Source of the DNA: CALITV01 sp964415795
Lineage (GTDB): Bacteria; UBP6; UBA1177; JAKLFG01
NCBI GenBank assembly: GCA_964415795.1
Contig: CAYQBN010000015.1
Span: 1 to 55,963 of the forward strand
DNA length: 55,963 nt
Direction: 5' to 3'
Shown here: one piece after another, positions 25,686 to 34,898 of the stretch
How the letters are laid out: each line of letters opens with the position of its first letter
Numbering within the stretch: the first letter of the stretch is position 1
Made by a program: the position numbers and the translations under genes
Notes under the pieces: model-generated
The model's database searches: none
What the model was told of the DNA's origin: nothing
Seen by the model: only the letters and a program-made list of their open reading frames with translations

Positions 25686-27767
25686 ATGAGAGTCTTTTTT
25701 TCGGTTGTGGCGTTCCTTTTGCTTTTTTCCTGTAGCGGAAAAAGCGAGAAAATAACTTGCGTCACGAAGTTCGATTGTCCCAACGGAATGGTATGTGTGG
25801 ACGGTTTCTGCGTCGAAGGTGCAAGCGACTTCGATGCAGGCGGCGATAGTGACTTTGCGAAAGACGACAACACGCCGACTGGTCAAGAGGATACCGTGTT
25901 TCTCGAAAAAGACGCCGTCACCGGGGACGATCTTCTCGTCGATGGTGATCTTCCCGATGCCACGGACGATATGCTTCCGGTCGCTGACGATGCGTCGCTC
26001 GACGATGAGACGGAGTCGGTGAACGATGACGATATCGTCCCGGATACGGCGCCGGATGCCGATATGCTCGATAGCGACGAGTCGTCTACCGACGATGAGA
26101 ATCTGCCCGATGCCGATCTCTGTGTGCCGCTCGACTGCGCGGCGCTCGGATTCACCTGCGGCGGGCCGTTCGACGACGGCTGTGGCGGTACGATAGCGAC
26201 CTGCGGCCAGTGCGACCCGCCCGCCACCTGCGGCGGCGGCGGGACTTTGAATCAGTGCGGCGTGCCGACACCGCTTCCGTATCCCAATATCCCCGATATG
26301 CTCATCAAGGGGCTTCAGCCCGATTTCTGGCCGAACTACGAAGAGATCGTGGGGAACCGGGTGGGGCGCGTGGCGATGAACATGGTATGGGCAAACTGGG
26401 AGCCGATCGTCAAAACGCCGCCGTGCGATCCGGTGACCGAGTTCGAGTTCAAAGGTCGTTGCTATGTCCCCGATGCCTTCGATACCGCCATCCGTGAATA
26501 CTCTCAGCGCGGCATGCAGGTGACCGGCGTCGTCTACGGGGTCCCGGCGTGGGCGCGGGCCGGCAACACGAATTGCTCGCCCGCCGGGTCCGGGTTCGAG
26601 ATATTCTGCAGTGCCGACGATCCCGCCGAGTTTGCCCGGTTCGCCGGAATGCTCGCGTTCCGCTTCAACGGGCTGAACGGGTACGGGCGCATCATCGACT
26701 TCGTGATCCACAACGAGGTCAACAGCAATGCTTGGTACGATGTCGGCTGTGGATCGGGGATTCCCTGCGACAAGGAGGCATGGATACAGCGGTACGCCGA
26801 TGATTTCAACGCGGCCTACGACGCGATAACGCTTCAACAGCCGCACGCCAAGGTGCTCATCTCGTTCGAGCACCATTTCGGATCCGCCTTCGAGGATCTG
26901 ACCGCCACCTATCCGACGATCGCGGTCGAGAACTTCCTTCTCTCGTTCGCCCAGAAGACCGGTTCGCGGCAATGGCGCACGGCATTCCATGCCTATCCGC
27001 CCGACCTGCGCTATCCGCAGTTCGGAGTCCACGATTGGCCGCGTGTCACCTTCGGCAATCTGGGGGTGCTCGCTGGATTCCTCAGGCGCAACTTTCCCGA
27101 CAAGCCATGGGCGTGGGAGATACAGTTGACCGAGAACGGCATCAGTTCCCACCCCAGTTACAGTTCCGAGGCATTGCAGGCGCAGTATCTCTGCACCGCG
27201 TTCCGTAATGTCCTCGGCACGCCCGGTATCACCAACTTCATTTATCACCGGATGAAGGATCACCCGGTCGAGGTGGCCGACGGACTTTCGTGCGGCTTGG
27301 CGACCGAAACGGGGGTGCTCAAGCAGGCGTGGAGCACCTTCGCGCTGGCCAATCGAGACGATCTGACGCCGGCGCAACTTTCCTGCGGATTCGAATACTT
27401 GCCCTATATCGTGATGCGACGCAGCTCATCGCCGCTGGGGCACTGGGTGACGACGCGCACCCCGCCCGACGGGTTCACCGACGAGGCGGGCTGGCGCATC
27501 CTGCGGCACGAAGAACCGGGGACGGCGCTTTTGTACGAGTGTCAGGCCGGCGATCACGCATTCCCCAGTTTCGATCCCGCCTGCGAGGGACAGTTCTCCT
27601 ATGGCCCGATGGGGTGGATATATACGACATATCAAAACGGAACTATCCCGCTCTACCGCTGTCGCGTTCAATCGAACGGCGATCATTTCGTCTCGTCCGA
27701 TCCTGCGTGCGAGGGGCATATCGTCGAACAGCCCAACCCGCTCGGATGGGTGTTCCCGCTTTCATGA
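25686..27767 (+). CDS. Lipoprotein with glycoside-hydrolase-like (clan A) domain and DUF5648-like C-terminus
   Basis: A 693-residue lipoprotein. The lipobox LFSC gives a lipidated Cys16. A small Cys module (CVTKFDCPNGMVCVDGFC) follows, then an Asp-rich stalk to about 145, a Cys-rich stretch (145-192), and a TIM-barrel-like domain from about 200 to 560. Two candidate catalytic glutamates fit clan GH-A: Glu344 in HNEVNS (acid/base) and Glu483 in QLTENGIS (nucleophile). The last 90 residues carry two 'LYxC...GDHxFxSxDPACEG...GW' units resembling the DUF5648 repeat. It probably acts on an extracellular glycan; substrate and exact GH family cannot be read. It starts a run of exported proteins; a GAGGG ribosome site is upstream. 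Confidence 0.78.
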   Translation: MRVFFSVVAFLLLFSCSGKSEKITCVTKFDCPNGMVCVDGFCVEGASDFDAGGDSDFAKDDNTPTGQEDTVFLEKDAVTGDDLLVDGDLPDATDDMLPVADDASLDDETESVNDDDIVPDTAPDADMLDSDESSTDDENLPDADLCVPLDCAALGFTCGGPFDDGCGGTIATCGQCDPPATCGGGGTLNQCGVPTPLPYPNIPDMLIKGLQPDFWPNYEEIVGNRVGRVAMNMVWANWEPIVKTPPCDPVTEFEFKGRCYVPDAFDTAIREYSQRGMQVTGVVYGVPAWARAGNTNCSPAGSGFEIFCSADDPAEFARFAGMLAFRFNGLNGYGRIIDFVIHNEVNSNAWYDVGCGSGIPCDKEAWIQRYADDFNAAYDAITLQQPHAKVLISFEHHFGSAFEDLTATYPTIAVENFLLSFAQKTGSRQWRTAFHAYPPDLRYPQFGVHDWPRVTFGNLGVLAGFLRRNFPDKPWAWEIQLTENGISSHPSYSSEALQAQYLCTAFRNVLGTPGITNFIYHRMKDHPVEVADGLSCGLATETGVLKQAWSTFALANRDDLTPAQLSCGFEYLPYIVMRRSSSPLGHWVTTRTPPDGFTDEAGWRILRHEEPGTALLYECQAGDHAFPSFDPACEGQFSYGPMGWIYTTYQNGTIPLYRCRVQSNGDHFVSSDPACEGHIVEQPNPLGWVFPLS

Positions 27768-27779
27768 GGATACTATAAG

Positions 27780-28058
27780 ATGCCCCAAGAAATAGAAAAG
27801 GTCGAGGTCATCGAGCGTGACGAGCGATATCAAGGCGGTCCGCCGCACATCGTCATTCAAAAGAAGGTGGTCTATACGACCAGCGGTCCCGGTTGCCTTC
27901 TTGCCGTGCCGTTCCTGCTGATAAAGATGCCGTTCCTCGTTCTCAGGACTTATTTGTTCGCCCGCCGTGTCACCCGAGAAATGGCGCAGGCACAGGGGCG
28001 TCGGCAAAAAGATGTCGTCATTACCATCCGTCCCGAGGAGCGCGACGACAGAGAGTAG
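27780..28058 (+). CDS. Small hypothetical protein with one hydrophobic segment
   Basis: A 92-residue protein of no recognised family. A charged N-terminus precedes a hydrophobic stretch (GCLLAVPFLLIKMPFLVL, about 39-56), and the C-terminus is basic then acidic. It could insert in or lie on the membrane. It begins 12 bp after the glycosidase lipoprotein with a weak AGGA ribosome site, so it is probably cotranscribed. Codon use and spacing support a real gene. Confidence 0.6.
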   Translation: MPQEIEKVEVIERDERYQGGPPHIVIQKKVVYTTSGPGCLLAVPFLLIKMPFLVLRTYLFARRVTREMAQAQGRRQKDVVITIRPEERDDRE

Positions 28059-28175
28059 GGGGAGGAGTGCCTTTTCTGCGGCGTCACCGGTCGTTACCGT
28101 GCATTTTTCCTTGAGAAACGAAAAGGAGTTGCTATCCTTCCTCCGAAACTGGTATCGTTAGAAGGGAGGAACACG

Positions 28176-29369
28176 ATGAAAAACCTTTTGTTTTCTCTCG
28201 TGGCGGTGACGGTGCTTCTTGCCTGTTCGAATCCGCCGGGCGTCGTCTCGGAGAGCGAGATCCCGCCGTACGCTCAGAAGGTGAACGCCAAATTGAACGA
28301 CGACACGATCGAGCTCATCGCCTTCTACACCGAGCCGCTTAAGCCGAAACACGGTGAGAGTTTCAAGGTGGTCTCGTTCTGGCGCTTTACGGAAGACCTC
28401 CCGGGCGGGTATAAGATGTTCTTCCATTTCGAGGATCCGTCGGGTGAACAGATCTTCGTGCACGACCATCCGTTCGCCGACGGTCGTTTTCCCGAGATAC
28501 CGCTCAGGAAGATAATACGGGACGATGCATCGGTAAAGGAACTGCCGCGCTGGTTCGACAGCGACAAGATGGTGATACTTACTGGTTTCTTCAAGGAGAA
28601 TGCGCGTCTCATTCCCGAGCCGAAGTTCAATGACGGGAAAGATCGTCTCAAACTGCCTGCGATCGAGATAACAAAGCCGAACATCGTGCGCAAGCAACTC
28701 AAGGTCTATGCTATCGCTGGAGAATCACGCAAGAAAACAAAGGTTGATGGCAAACTTGCCGAGAGTTTCTGGCAGAACGCCCAAAGCGGCGGCAAATTCT
28801 GGCTTACGAATGGTCTCAATCTTGCCAAACAGCAGACCAATGTGATGGTAACGATGGATGAGAAGTACCTCTACTTCGCCTTCGACTGCGAGGACAACGA
28901 TGTCTATGCCACGCTCAAGCAGAACGACGACAAGATATACGATCACGATGATGTAGTTGAGATATTCATAGACGCCGATGGGGATAAGGATGAATACTGG
29001 GAGATCCAAGTGAGCGCAGCCGGCGTCAAATTTGACTCCTCTTTCAAGGGTGGTCCGCGTCGCAATCAGGATGTCGCGTGGGATTCGGGCATCAAATACG
29101 CGGTGCAGGTCAACGGGACACTCAACAAATCGGACGACACCGATAAGGGGTGGAGCGCCGAGATCGCGATCCCGTGGACGGTTATCGCCGACGCGCCCCA
29201 TGTCCCGGCGAAGGACGGTGATGTGTGGAAGGCATATATCTACCGGATAGACCGGAGCGGCGGAGGAAAGGCGCCCGAATTCTCGGCGTGGGTACCTCCC
29301 TATCGTGGTGATTTCCACTATCTCCGCTTCATGGGAGATCTGGTGTTCGTTTATGAAGAGATCCTCTAG
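28176..29369 (+). CDS. Lipoprotein with CBM9-like domain
   Basis: A 397-residue lipoprotein with lipobox LLAC (Cys17). Residues about 45-165 form a beta-rich domain of unknown family ('FKVVSFWRFTEDLPGG'). Residues about 185-390 match the CBM9/DOMON-like fold: 'KVDGKLAESFWQNA', 'LYFAFDCEDNDV', 'DDVVEIFIDADGDKDEYW' and 'GWSAEIAIPWTVI' occur in family order. CBM9-like domains bind sugars, or heme/cofactors in relatives. It overlaps the next gene by 17 bp. Two weak promoter-like pairs lie upstream (TTGAGA near 28114, TTGCTA near 28130), and the ribosome site is GGGAGG. Confidence 0.8.
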   Translation: MKNLLFSLVAVTVLLACSNPPGVVSESEIPPYAQKVNAKLNDDTIELIAFYTEPLKPKHGESFKVVSFWRFTEDLPGGYKMFFHFEDPSGEQIFVHDHPFADGRFPEIPLRKIIRDDASVKELPRWFDSDKMVILTGFFKENARLIPEPKFNDGKDRLKLPAIEITKPNIVRKQLKVYAIAGESRKKTKVDGKLAESFWQNAQSGGKFWLTNGLNLAKQQTNVMVTMDEKYLYFAFDCEDNDVYATLKQNDDKIYDHDDVVEIFIDADGDKDEYWEIQVSAAGVKFDSSFKGGPRRNQDVAWDSGIKYAVQVNGTLNKSDDTDKGWSAEIAIPWTVIADAPHVPAKDGDVWKAYIYRIDRSGGGKAPEFSAWVPPYRGDFHYLRFMGDLVFVYEEIL

Positions 29370-30162
29370 TTCATTCCTTTCGGCGATCGCGCTCATCTTT
29401 CTCTGTGGTCTACTTGTGGCGGCCGATCGGCCGTCCAAGCGACGACAGATCGTAGAAGAGAGGATGCGTTCGGAACTTGCCGATCTTGAACGGCGTCTTA
29501 CGACAGCACGCTATGAACATACTGCGGCGGCCCGCCAATATCTCGTGAGTCTCGAGGCACGCAAGAAGATACAACTGATTCGGCGCTCAGCCGATTATCT
29601 CCATAAACGATGCTATTGGTTCGACGATGAGTGTCGCCGCATCTATGCCATGACGATGGCTTATCTCGATGGCGAACTGGAGATGCTCGACAGGCGAATG
29701 TCGTCCGAGCGGGAAGAGGCGCTTCGCGCGGCCAAGGAGCATACGGCGCTCGTGCAGCGAAAGGAACTTATCCGTAACGCAGAGATACCGGAAGAAGAAC
29801 CGTCACCGATGTACGAGATACCCGAGATGCGTGGCGTGTTCCACTGTGTCGATATCGAAGGTTGGAACCGGAATCGGGGCATTTTTGCCGAGGCGGACCA
29901 GCCTTTCGACCTTCCTTTTCCTTCCGAAGTTATCGCGGTAGTGAGAGAAAGAGGGACATCCTTTGTGAGCGTCGCGTTCCGGGGCGTTCAAATCCTCTAT
30001 TCCTATGTTGCCGGTCCCTATTTCGCGGCAGGGGAGGCGGTACCTCCCTATACCTCCTTTTTTGATCGTCCTTGGGGTAATCCCCTAGTGCCGGGAACGG
30101 TGCTCGTGACGCTCCTTTACAAGGGTACCCCGGTAGATCCTTCCTTTATGTGCCGTCGGTGA
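29353..30162 (+). CDS. Exported coiled-coil protein of unknown function
   Basis: A 269-residue protein. An N-terminal signal peptide (hydrophobic core SAIALIFLCGLLVAA) is followed by a long charged coiled coil (about 30-150) with a small Cys pair (HKRCYWFDDECRR). The C-terminal part (about 170-265) is beta-rich ('MRGVFHCVDIEGWNRNRGIF...', ending GTVLVTLLYKGTPVD) and its layout recalls LysM/M23-type exported proteins, but I see no catalytic motif. It overlaps the CBM9-like gene by 17 bp, so the two are probably coexpressed. Confidence 0.68.
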   Translation: MKRSSSSFLSAIALIFLCGLLVAADRPSKRRQIVEERMRSELADLERRLTTARYEHTAAARQYLVSLEARKKIQLIRRSADYLHKRCYWFDDECRRIYAMTMAYLDGELEMLDRRMSSEREEALRAAKEHTALVQRKELIRNAEIPEEEPSPMYEIPEMRGVFHCVDIEGWNRNRGIFAEADQPFDLPFPSEVIAVVRERGTSFVSVAFRGVQILYSYVAGPYFAAGEAVPPYTSFFDRPWGNPLVPGTVLVTLLYKGTPVDPSFMCRR

Positions 30163-30176
30163 AAGAAAAAAAACGC

Positions 30177-30205
30177 TTGAAAAATAAAAAGAGAAACTTT
30201 ACGAT
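30177..30205 (+). promoter_or_regulatory. Promoter of the EGF-like lipoprotein gene
   Basis: TTGAAA (30177-30182), a 17-bp spacer and TACGAT (30200-30205), followed by GGAGG (30226-30230) and the ATG at 30236. Confidence 0.55.
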
Positions 30206-30235
30206 GGCGTCAGGTAACCCATAACGGAGGTCGCT

Positions 30236-31714
30236 ATGAGGCATCTGTTCGGTCTTTTGGGGACCATAACGATAGTGGCGATGGTCCATGCCTGTGCTAC
30301 CGAGGACCCGAATCCGATCGGGTGCATCAACGCCTTCGACTGCGGCGAAGGGTACGATTGTATCAACAACGAGTGCGTGCCGCTCGAAGGAAACGGCGAC
30401 AGTGATGTGCACGACGGTGTTCCCCTCTTTCCCGACGACGCACTGGTTGACGAGGACGGGTCTTCGTCTGAGATGAATGACGAGATGACCGACGATGTGA
30501 CAGACGAGATGACCGACGAGGCACCGGAAGAGGGGAGTGAGGTGGTATCGGAAGGAGACGATGCCGTCATGCCGGATGGCGGAGATGTTGTCCCCTCTGA
30601 CGATGGCCCTGTCCCCGATGTCGAGACGATGCCTGACATCGATCTTCCTACCTCATGCTCCGGCGTTACCTGCGGTGGTCACGGTTCTTGCAAGATAGAG
30701 GGCGGCTCGCCGGTGTGCCAGTGTTACGAAGGGTATCAGGACAAGGACGGCGACCTCATCTGCCTGCCGAATTGTGCCTATTCGGGGCTCGATTGCGGTC
30801 CGGCGACGCATACCACATGCGACGACAGCACCGGCATCGCCCAGTGTGTCTGTGATACCGGTTATCAGGATTACGACGGTGACAGCGTGTGCAAGCCGAC
30901 CTGTGCGACAGCGGGGCTCACCTGCACCGGCGGCACTTGCGATGATTCGAGCGGCACGGCGCGGTGTATCTGCACCGACAGCAACTATCAGGACAACGAC
31001 AATAACGGGACCTGCCTGCCCACCTGTGCCAAGGCGATTGCCGACGGAACGATTTCCTGCACGACCCACGCCCACTGTGACGATTCGAGCGGCACGGCAA
31101 CCTGCGTATGCAACGACGGCTACATCAATCCGCCTGCCTGCACGACTTGTGCGCCGAACTTCCATTCCGATGGAAGTGGCAACTGTGTGCCGAATCAGTC
31201 CTGTACCCCGAACTACTGCAACGGTCACGGCACCTGCTCCGATGCGAGCGGCATGCCGGTTTGCACCTGCGACACCGGCTACACCGGGACCACCTGCACT
31301 CAGTGTGCCGAAGGTTATCAGGACAGCGACGGCAACGGGACTTGTCTCGAGGATTGCTATTTCTCGTGCGGGCAGAAGCCGTTAATCATGTGTCCGGAGA
31401 GTTATGGTTCCTGCCAGTATTCAGGAGGCGTTGCCTCGTGTGTATGCGATCAGGGGTGGGAGAACCCTCCCATTGTTATGCACACTTCTTATCCTGCATG
31501 TGTTGGTGGCACATACTCGCTATTGCCCGAATGTAGTCAATGTAAAGTGTCCGATCCGCCTGCTTCGTATCCCGATGGTTGTCCCGCTACTTGTGACGAT
31601 GCGGGACTTACCTGCAACAACGGGGATTGCTACTACGATAAGAACACCGGTGATATCTACTGCAAGTGCGATCCTGGCTATACCTATAATCCGAGCACGA
31701 CCAACTGCGAATAG
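30236..31714 (+). CDS. EGF-repeat lipoprotein with Asp-rich stalk
   Basis: A 492-residue lipoprotein with lipobox VHAC (Cys20). A Cys module (CINAFDCGEGYDCINNEC) is followed by an Asp/Glu-rich stalk (about 55-140), then about eight EGF-like Cys-rich units to the C-terminus. Several units share the text 'CDDSSGTA.C.C' and 'GYQDxDGD/N', which points to recent internal duplication. Such modules usually act in surface adhesion or calcium binding; the ligand is unknown. The start is supported by a GGAGG site and a promoter. The convergent gene begins 12 bp after its stop. Confidence 0.85.
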   Translation: MRHLFGLLGTITIVAMVHACATEDPNPIGCINAFDCGEGYDCINNECVPLEGNGDSDVHDGVPLFPDDALVDEDGSSSEMNDEMTDDVTDEMTDEAPEEGSEVVSEGDDAVMPDGGDVVPSDDGPVPDVETMPDIDLPTSCSGVTCGGHGSCKIEGGSPVCQCYEGYQDKDGDLICLPNCAYSGLDCGPATHTTCDDSTGIAQCVCDTGYQDYDGDSVCKPTCATAGLTCTGGTCDDSSGTARCICTDSNYQDNDNNGTCLPTCAKAIADGTISCTTHAHCDDSSGTATCVCNDGYINPPACTTCAPNFHSDGSGNCVPNQSCTPNYCNGHGTCSDASGMPVCTCDTGYTGTTCTQCAEGYQDSDGNGTCLEDCYFSCGQKPLIMCPESYGSCQYSGGVASCVCDQGWENPPIVMHTSYPACVGGTYSLLPECSQCKVSDPPASYPDGCPATCDDAGLTCNNGDCYYDKNTGDIYCKCDPGYTYNPSTTNCE

Positions 31715-31726
31715 TATCTTTAGCGC

Positions 31727-33592
31727 CTAAATAAGATTCCCCGCGTACCGGCGGTAGGCGTCTCGTGCCTGTGCGAGGCGCTTTCGGAAGAGGATGAGCA
31801 TCTCTGATGCCTTCGGGTAGTCGCCCCGGTTAAAAAATTCGATAAGGCGCGTGGCGAGCGACTCGCGCCGTTCGTCGTCTTTTGCGAGTTCGGTGCGTAT
31901 TCCTTCGAACTCCTCCCAGCGTTTTGCGTCGAGACCGTTCTCTCGTTCGGGATAGCGGTGCATGTCGGCGAGTTCGCGGATCGCTTCGGGTATCTCCTTG
32001 TCACGGATGTCTATAACCCATTTGGCGAGCGCCGAGAGGTAGAATGAACGGATGATGGCGGGAGTGAAGGGGCTGTTCGCATAGAGCGGCGGTGCCTCTC
32101 GAATGGGCAAGAGGACCTCCCAGACGGTCGCGGGACTCTTGCCGAAGCGCAGTTCGCGTTCCTCGGGAGAGAAGTGCTCAAAGATGTCCTCTTCGGAAAG
32201 GTATTCGCGTTCCTCGTCGAGGTAGGCCGCTTTATCGCTTCGCTTCTTGGCAAACTCGCGGTGGAGCGTCGAGGGCTCCTTGCCGGCGGCGTAGCGCATC
32301 CCGTCGAGCATCGCGAGATACATGGCGGCGGCGGCAAGGTAGGTATTGGTGTGGGGATTCGGTGCGCGAACCTCGAAGCGGGTCGAGAGGGGATTGGTGC
32401 CTCGCACGAGGCAGGCGAGAACGGTGCGGTTGCGCGAGGGACTCTCGGGAGATCGGCCGAGCGAGGCGACGATGGAGACGGGCGCCTCGAAGCCCGGTTG
32501 AAGCCGTTTGAGCGCCGAGTTCGAGTGCGAGACGAAGGGGTTGACCGCCTCCCAGTTGCGCAAAAGGCCCATGATGGCGCCATAGCCGAGATCGGAAAGG
32601 TATTGTGAGCGTTCGAAGGGGGCGAAGAGGTTGATGCGGCGTCCATCGGTGAGCAGTGCGCCGATGCCGATGTGCATGTGTTTGCCGTTGCCGGCGATCC
32701 CCTCGATCGGTTTAGCGACGAAGGTTGCCGAGAGGCCGTGGCGCATGAAGGTGTCTTTGATGATGAACCGGGCGAGGATGTCGTTGTCTGCCGCTTGGAG
32801 CGGGTCGCTGAAGCGCCAGTCTATCTCGAGTTGTTCCATCACATCGTGGAGGCGTCCCTCCTCGGTGATTCGGCCGCGTACGCCGCCGACCTCCTTGTGT
32901 CCCATTTCCGGTTCGAGTCCGTAGCTCTGGAGCAGAAGGAGCGATTCCTCGAGGCAGGTGCGTATCTCGCCACGAGTTCGTTTCCAGTAAGATTCTTTAA
33001 GTGCCTGTGAAACGCGAAGTTCGTGTTGCGAGACCTGCGGAGAGGGGGAAGAGACCCAGAACTCAAGTTCGGTGCCGAGGGTGAAATAGATGTCGGCGAT
33101 ATCGGAGGACGTAATGCCGTGTTTTTTGAGGAAAAGCGGGTCGTTAGTGATGATGGCTCGCACCTCCCGCCGAAGCATTGCGAGGGTATCGTGGAGAACC
33201 GAACGGGAGCACACGAATTTATCGTGATGGCGAAAGAAGACCGGTATGCGGATCGTGCCGATCGGGGTGCCGCTCTCGTCGCGGAGTGCCTCGTTGTAGT
33301 CCACGAACCACTTCCGATCCCTATCTATCACGAAATCGACCTTTGCGTCGTTGATGTCGGCGATACCGGGCAGGTTCACCGAGGAGCCGTCGGTCTGGAC
33401 GCCGCCGTCGAAGATCTCTTCCGCGTTCTTGACGAAGTACTCGATGGGTATCCGTTCGTCGGTGTCGTTGCCGAGAAAATCGACGCCGACCAGCGACACG
33501 AATCGAAGATAGGGGTGCTTTTCGACAAAAGCGGCCATTCTCGCGGCCTCTTTTGCATCATCGGGGATGAAGTAAACACGTTGCTGTTCCAT
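31727..33592 (-). CDS. Long glutamine-synthetase-family protein
   Basis: A 621-residue member of the glutamine synthetase superfamily, longer than GSI (about 470) and shorter than GSIII (about 700). The catalytic core is recognisable: GTELEFWV (metal-binding Glu), EPEMGHKEVGG, GNGKHMHIGI (His of the active site), 'SRNRTVLACLVRGTNPLSTRFEVR' (in parts) and NPHTNTYLAAAAMYLA. About 190 residues of helical sequence follow the core. Either a true ammonium-assimilating GS or a gamma-glutamyl ligase is possible. GGAGG fixes the start. It lies 95 bp downstream of the isomerase gene on the same strand. Confidence 0.8.
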   Translation of the reverse strand: MEQQRVYFIPDDAKEAARMAAFVEKHPYLRFVSLVGVDFLGNDTDERIPIEYFVKNAEEIFDGGVQTDGSSVNLPGIADINDAKVDFVIDRDRKWFVDYNEALRDESGTPIGTIRIPVFFRHHDKFVCSRSVLHDTLAMLRREVRAIITNDPLFLKKHGITSSDIADIYFTLGTELEFWVSSPSPQVSQHELRVSQALKESYWKRTRGEIRTCLEESLLLLQSYGLEPEMGHKEVGGVRGRITEEGRLHDVMEQLEIDWRFSDPLQAADNDILARFIIKDTFMRHGLSATFVAKPIEGIAGNGKHMHIGIGALLTDGRRINLFAPFERSQYLSDLGYGAIMGLLRNWEAVNPFVSHSNSALKRLQPGFEAPVSIVASLGRSPESPSRNRTVLACLVRGTNPLSTRFEVRAPNPHTNTYLAAAAMYLAMLDGMRYAAGKEPSTLHREFAKKRSDKAAYLDEEREYLSEEDIFEHFSPEERELRFGKSPATVWEVLLPIREAPPLYANSPFTPAIIRSFYLSALAKWVIDIRDKEIPEAIRELADMHRYPERENGLDAKRWEEFEGIRTELAKDDERRESLATRLIEFFNRGDYPKASEMLILFRKRLAQARDAYRRYAGNLI

Positions 33593-33687
33593 GACTTTCT
33601 CCTCCCGTGGTTGATGTCATGACGACTATGGCGTGCTCGAGAAAAAAAGCGAGTCTTTTTTGTGAGAAGACCGTTTGGATATGCGAT

Positions 33688-34752
33688 CTACGATGTCCGC
33701 TGTTCCATCCACTCGCGGAGGGGGCTTTTGATAACGCGGGGGACGCTGATAAGGTCGCGCACGGTGCGACTGCCGGTGAGGAGCGCCGCGGCGCGGAGCC
33801 CTTCGATGATCGAGGCCACGTAGCGGCGCGCCCCTTCCGTACCGCCGGCATAGTAGGCGCGGAGAACGGGGCTCGCGAACCCGGCGAGCCGGGCGCCGAG
33901 TGCAAGCGCTTTTGCTGCATCGACACCAGTACGAATGCCGCCTGAAGCGATGATTTCCATGCCGAGGCCACTCGTTTCGCAGACGGCCGCGGCAGTAGGG
34001 ATACCCCAGTCCCAGAAGGCGAGCGCCTGCGGATCCTTGTCACGGCGCGATCGGAGGATCTCGACGCCGGTCCAACTGGTACCGCCGACGCCGGCGACAT
34101 CGAGATAACGCACGCCTGCTTCACGGAGGCGTATCGCCGTCTCGCGGCCGATACCGGCCCCGGTTTCTTTCACGATGATCGGTACCGGCAGTTCGCGTGC
34201 AAGGCGTTCTATGGCGGCGAGGACGCCGTGGAAGGAGCGGTCTCCCTCCGGTTGAAGCAGTTCTTGTGATGGATTGAGATGGACGCAGAGGGCATCGGCG
34301 CCTATCCGCTCGACGAGGTAGCGGATGGTGTCGGTCGGGTAGCGCGATGCCTGAACGCCACCGATGTTTCCCGCGACGAAGGCGGTAGGTGCCACATCGC
34401 GCACCGCGTATGTCTCGGCGAGCGCTTCGTTGTCTATCATGGCTCGCTGACTGCCGAGCCCGAATCCAATACCGAACTCTTCGGCGACCGCTGCAAGCGC
34501 GCGGTTTATCGCCGCTGCTTCCGCAGTGCCGCCGGTCATCCCACAGATGAAGAGGGGGGCGCGGAACGACTTGCCGGCATAGGTGGTCGAGAGATTTATG
34601 TCGTTCATGCCACATTCGGGCAGGGCGCTGGGGATAAGGTGAACACACTCGAGAAGCGAGGTGGCCCACCGCGCATCCACCGGCTCGCTTTTGAACAGGT
34701 CGAGGTGATCCTTTTTTCGACTCGTGGTAAGACTTTTCTGCTCGTACATCAT
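33688..34752 (-). CDS. fni: Type 2 isopentenyl-diphosphate isomerase (Idi-2)
   Basis: A 354-residue FMN- and NAD(P)H-dependent isomerase that interconverts IPP and DMAPP. The family order is clear: SRKKDHLDLF at the start, 'FICGMTGGT', 'GLGSQRAM', 'GNIGGVQ', 'HLNPSQELLQPEGDRSF', IVKETGAGI, 'VAGVGGTSWTGVE' and 'ASGGIRTGVDAAKALALGA'. It feeds the prenyl-diphosphate pool used by ispA, hpnC/D/E and the cyclase encoded nearby. AAGGAG precedes the ATG; a second ATG is adjacent, so the start is uncertain by one codon. The 146 bp between it and the response regulator hold no evident promoter. Confidence 0.95.
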   Translation of the reverse strand: MMYEQKSLTTSRKKDHLDLFKSEPVDARWATSLLECVHLIPSALPECGMNDINLSTTYAGKSFRAPLFICGMTGGTAEAAAINRALAAVAEEFGIGFGLGSQRAMIDNEALAETYAVRDVAPTAFVAGNIGGVQASRYPTDTIRYLVERIGADALCVHLNPSQELLQPEGDRSFHGVLAAIERLARELPVPIIVKETGAGIGRETAIRLREAGVRYLDVAGVGGTSWTGVEILRSRRDKDPQALAFWDWGIPTAAAVCETSGLGMEIIASGGIRTGVDAAKALALGARLAGFASPVLRAYYAGGTEGARRYVASIIEGLRAAALLTGSRTVRDLISVPRVIKSPLREWMEQRTS

Positions 34753-34898
34753 ACCTCTTCTCCTTTTTTAAGGCCTCCCGTGTGCGATGCGCCGCACGCC
34801 GCGTGCGCCGCCGCACGAGACATCGGCGAATTGAAGGGGGAAGCCCCGTCACGGTGACCGATCAAGGCAAGAAGCGTGCCTGAAGAAGGATCGAGTAT

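Noticed and set aside
24267..27377. A 1036-codon open frame on the minus strand
   Set aside because: It lies antisense to the mutase, lipoprotein and small-subunit genes, has low-complexity Arg/His/Val-rich sequence, and matches no family. It is a shadow of G+C-rich codon use.
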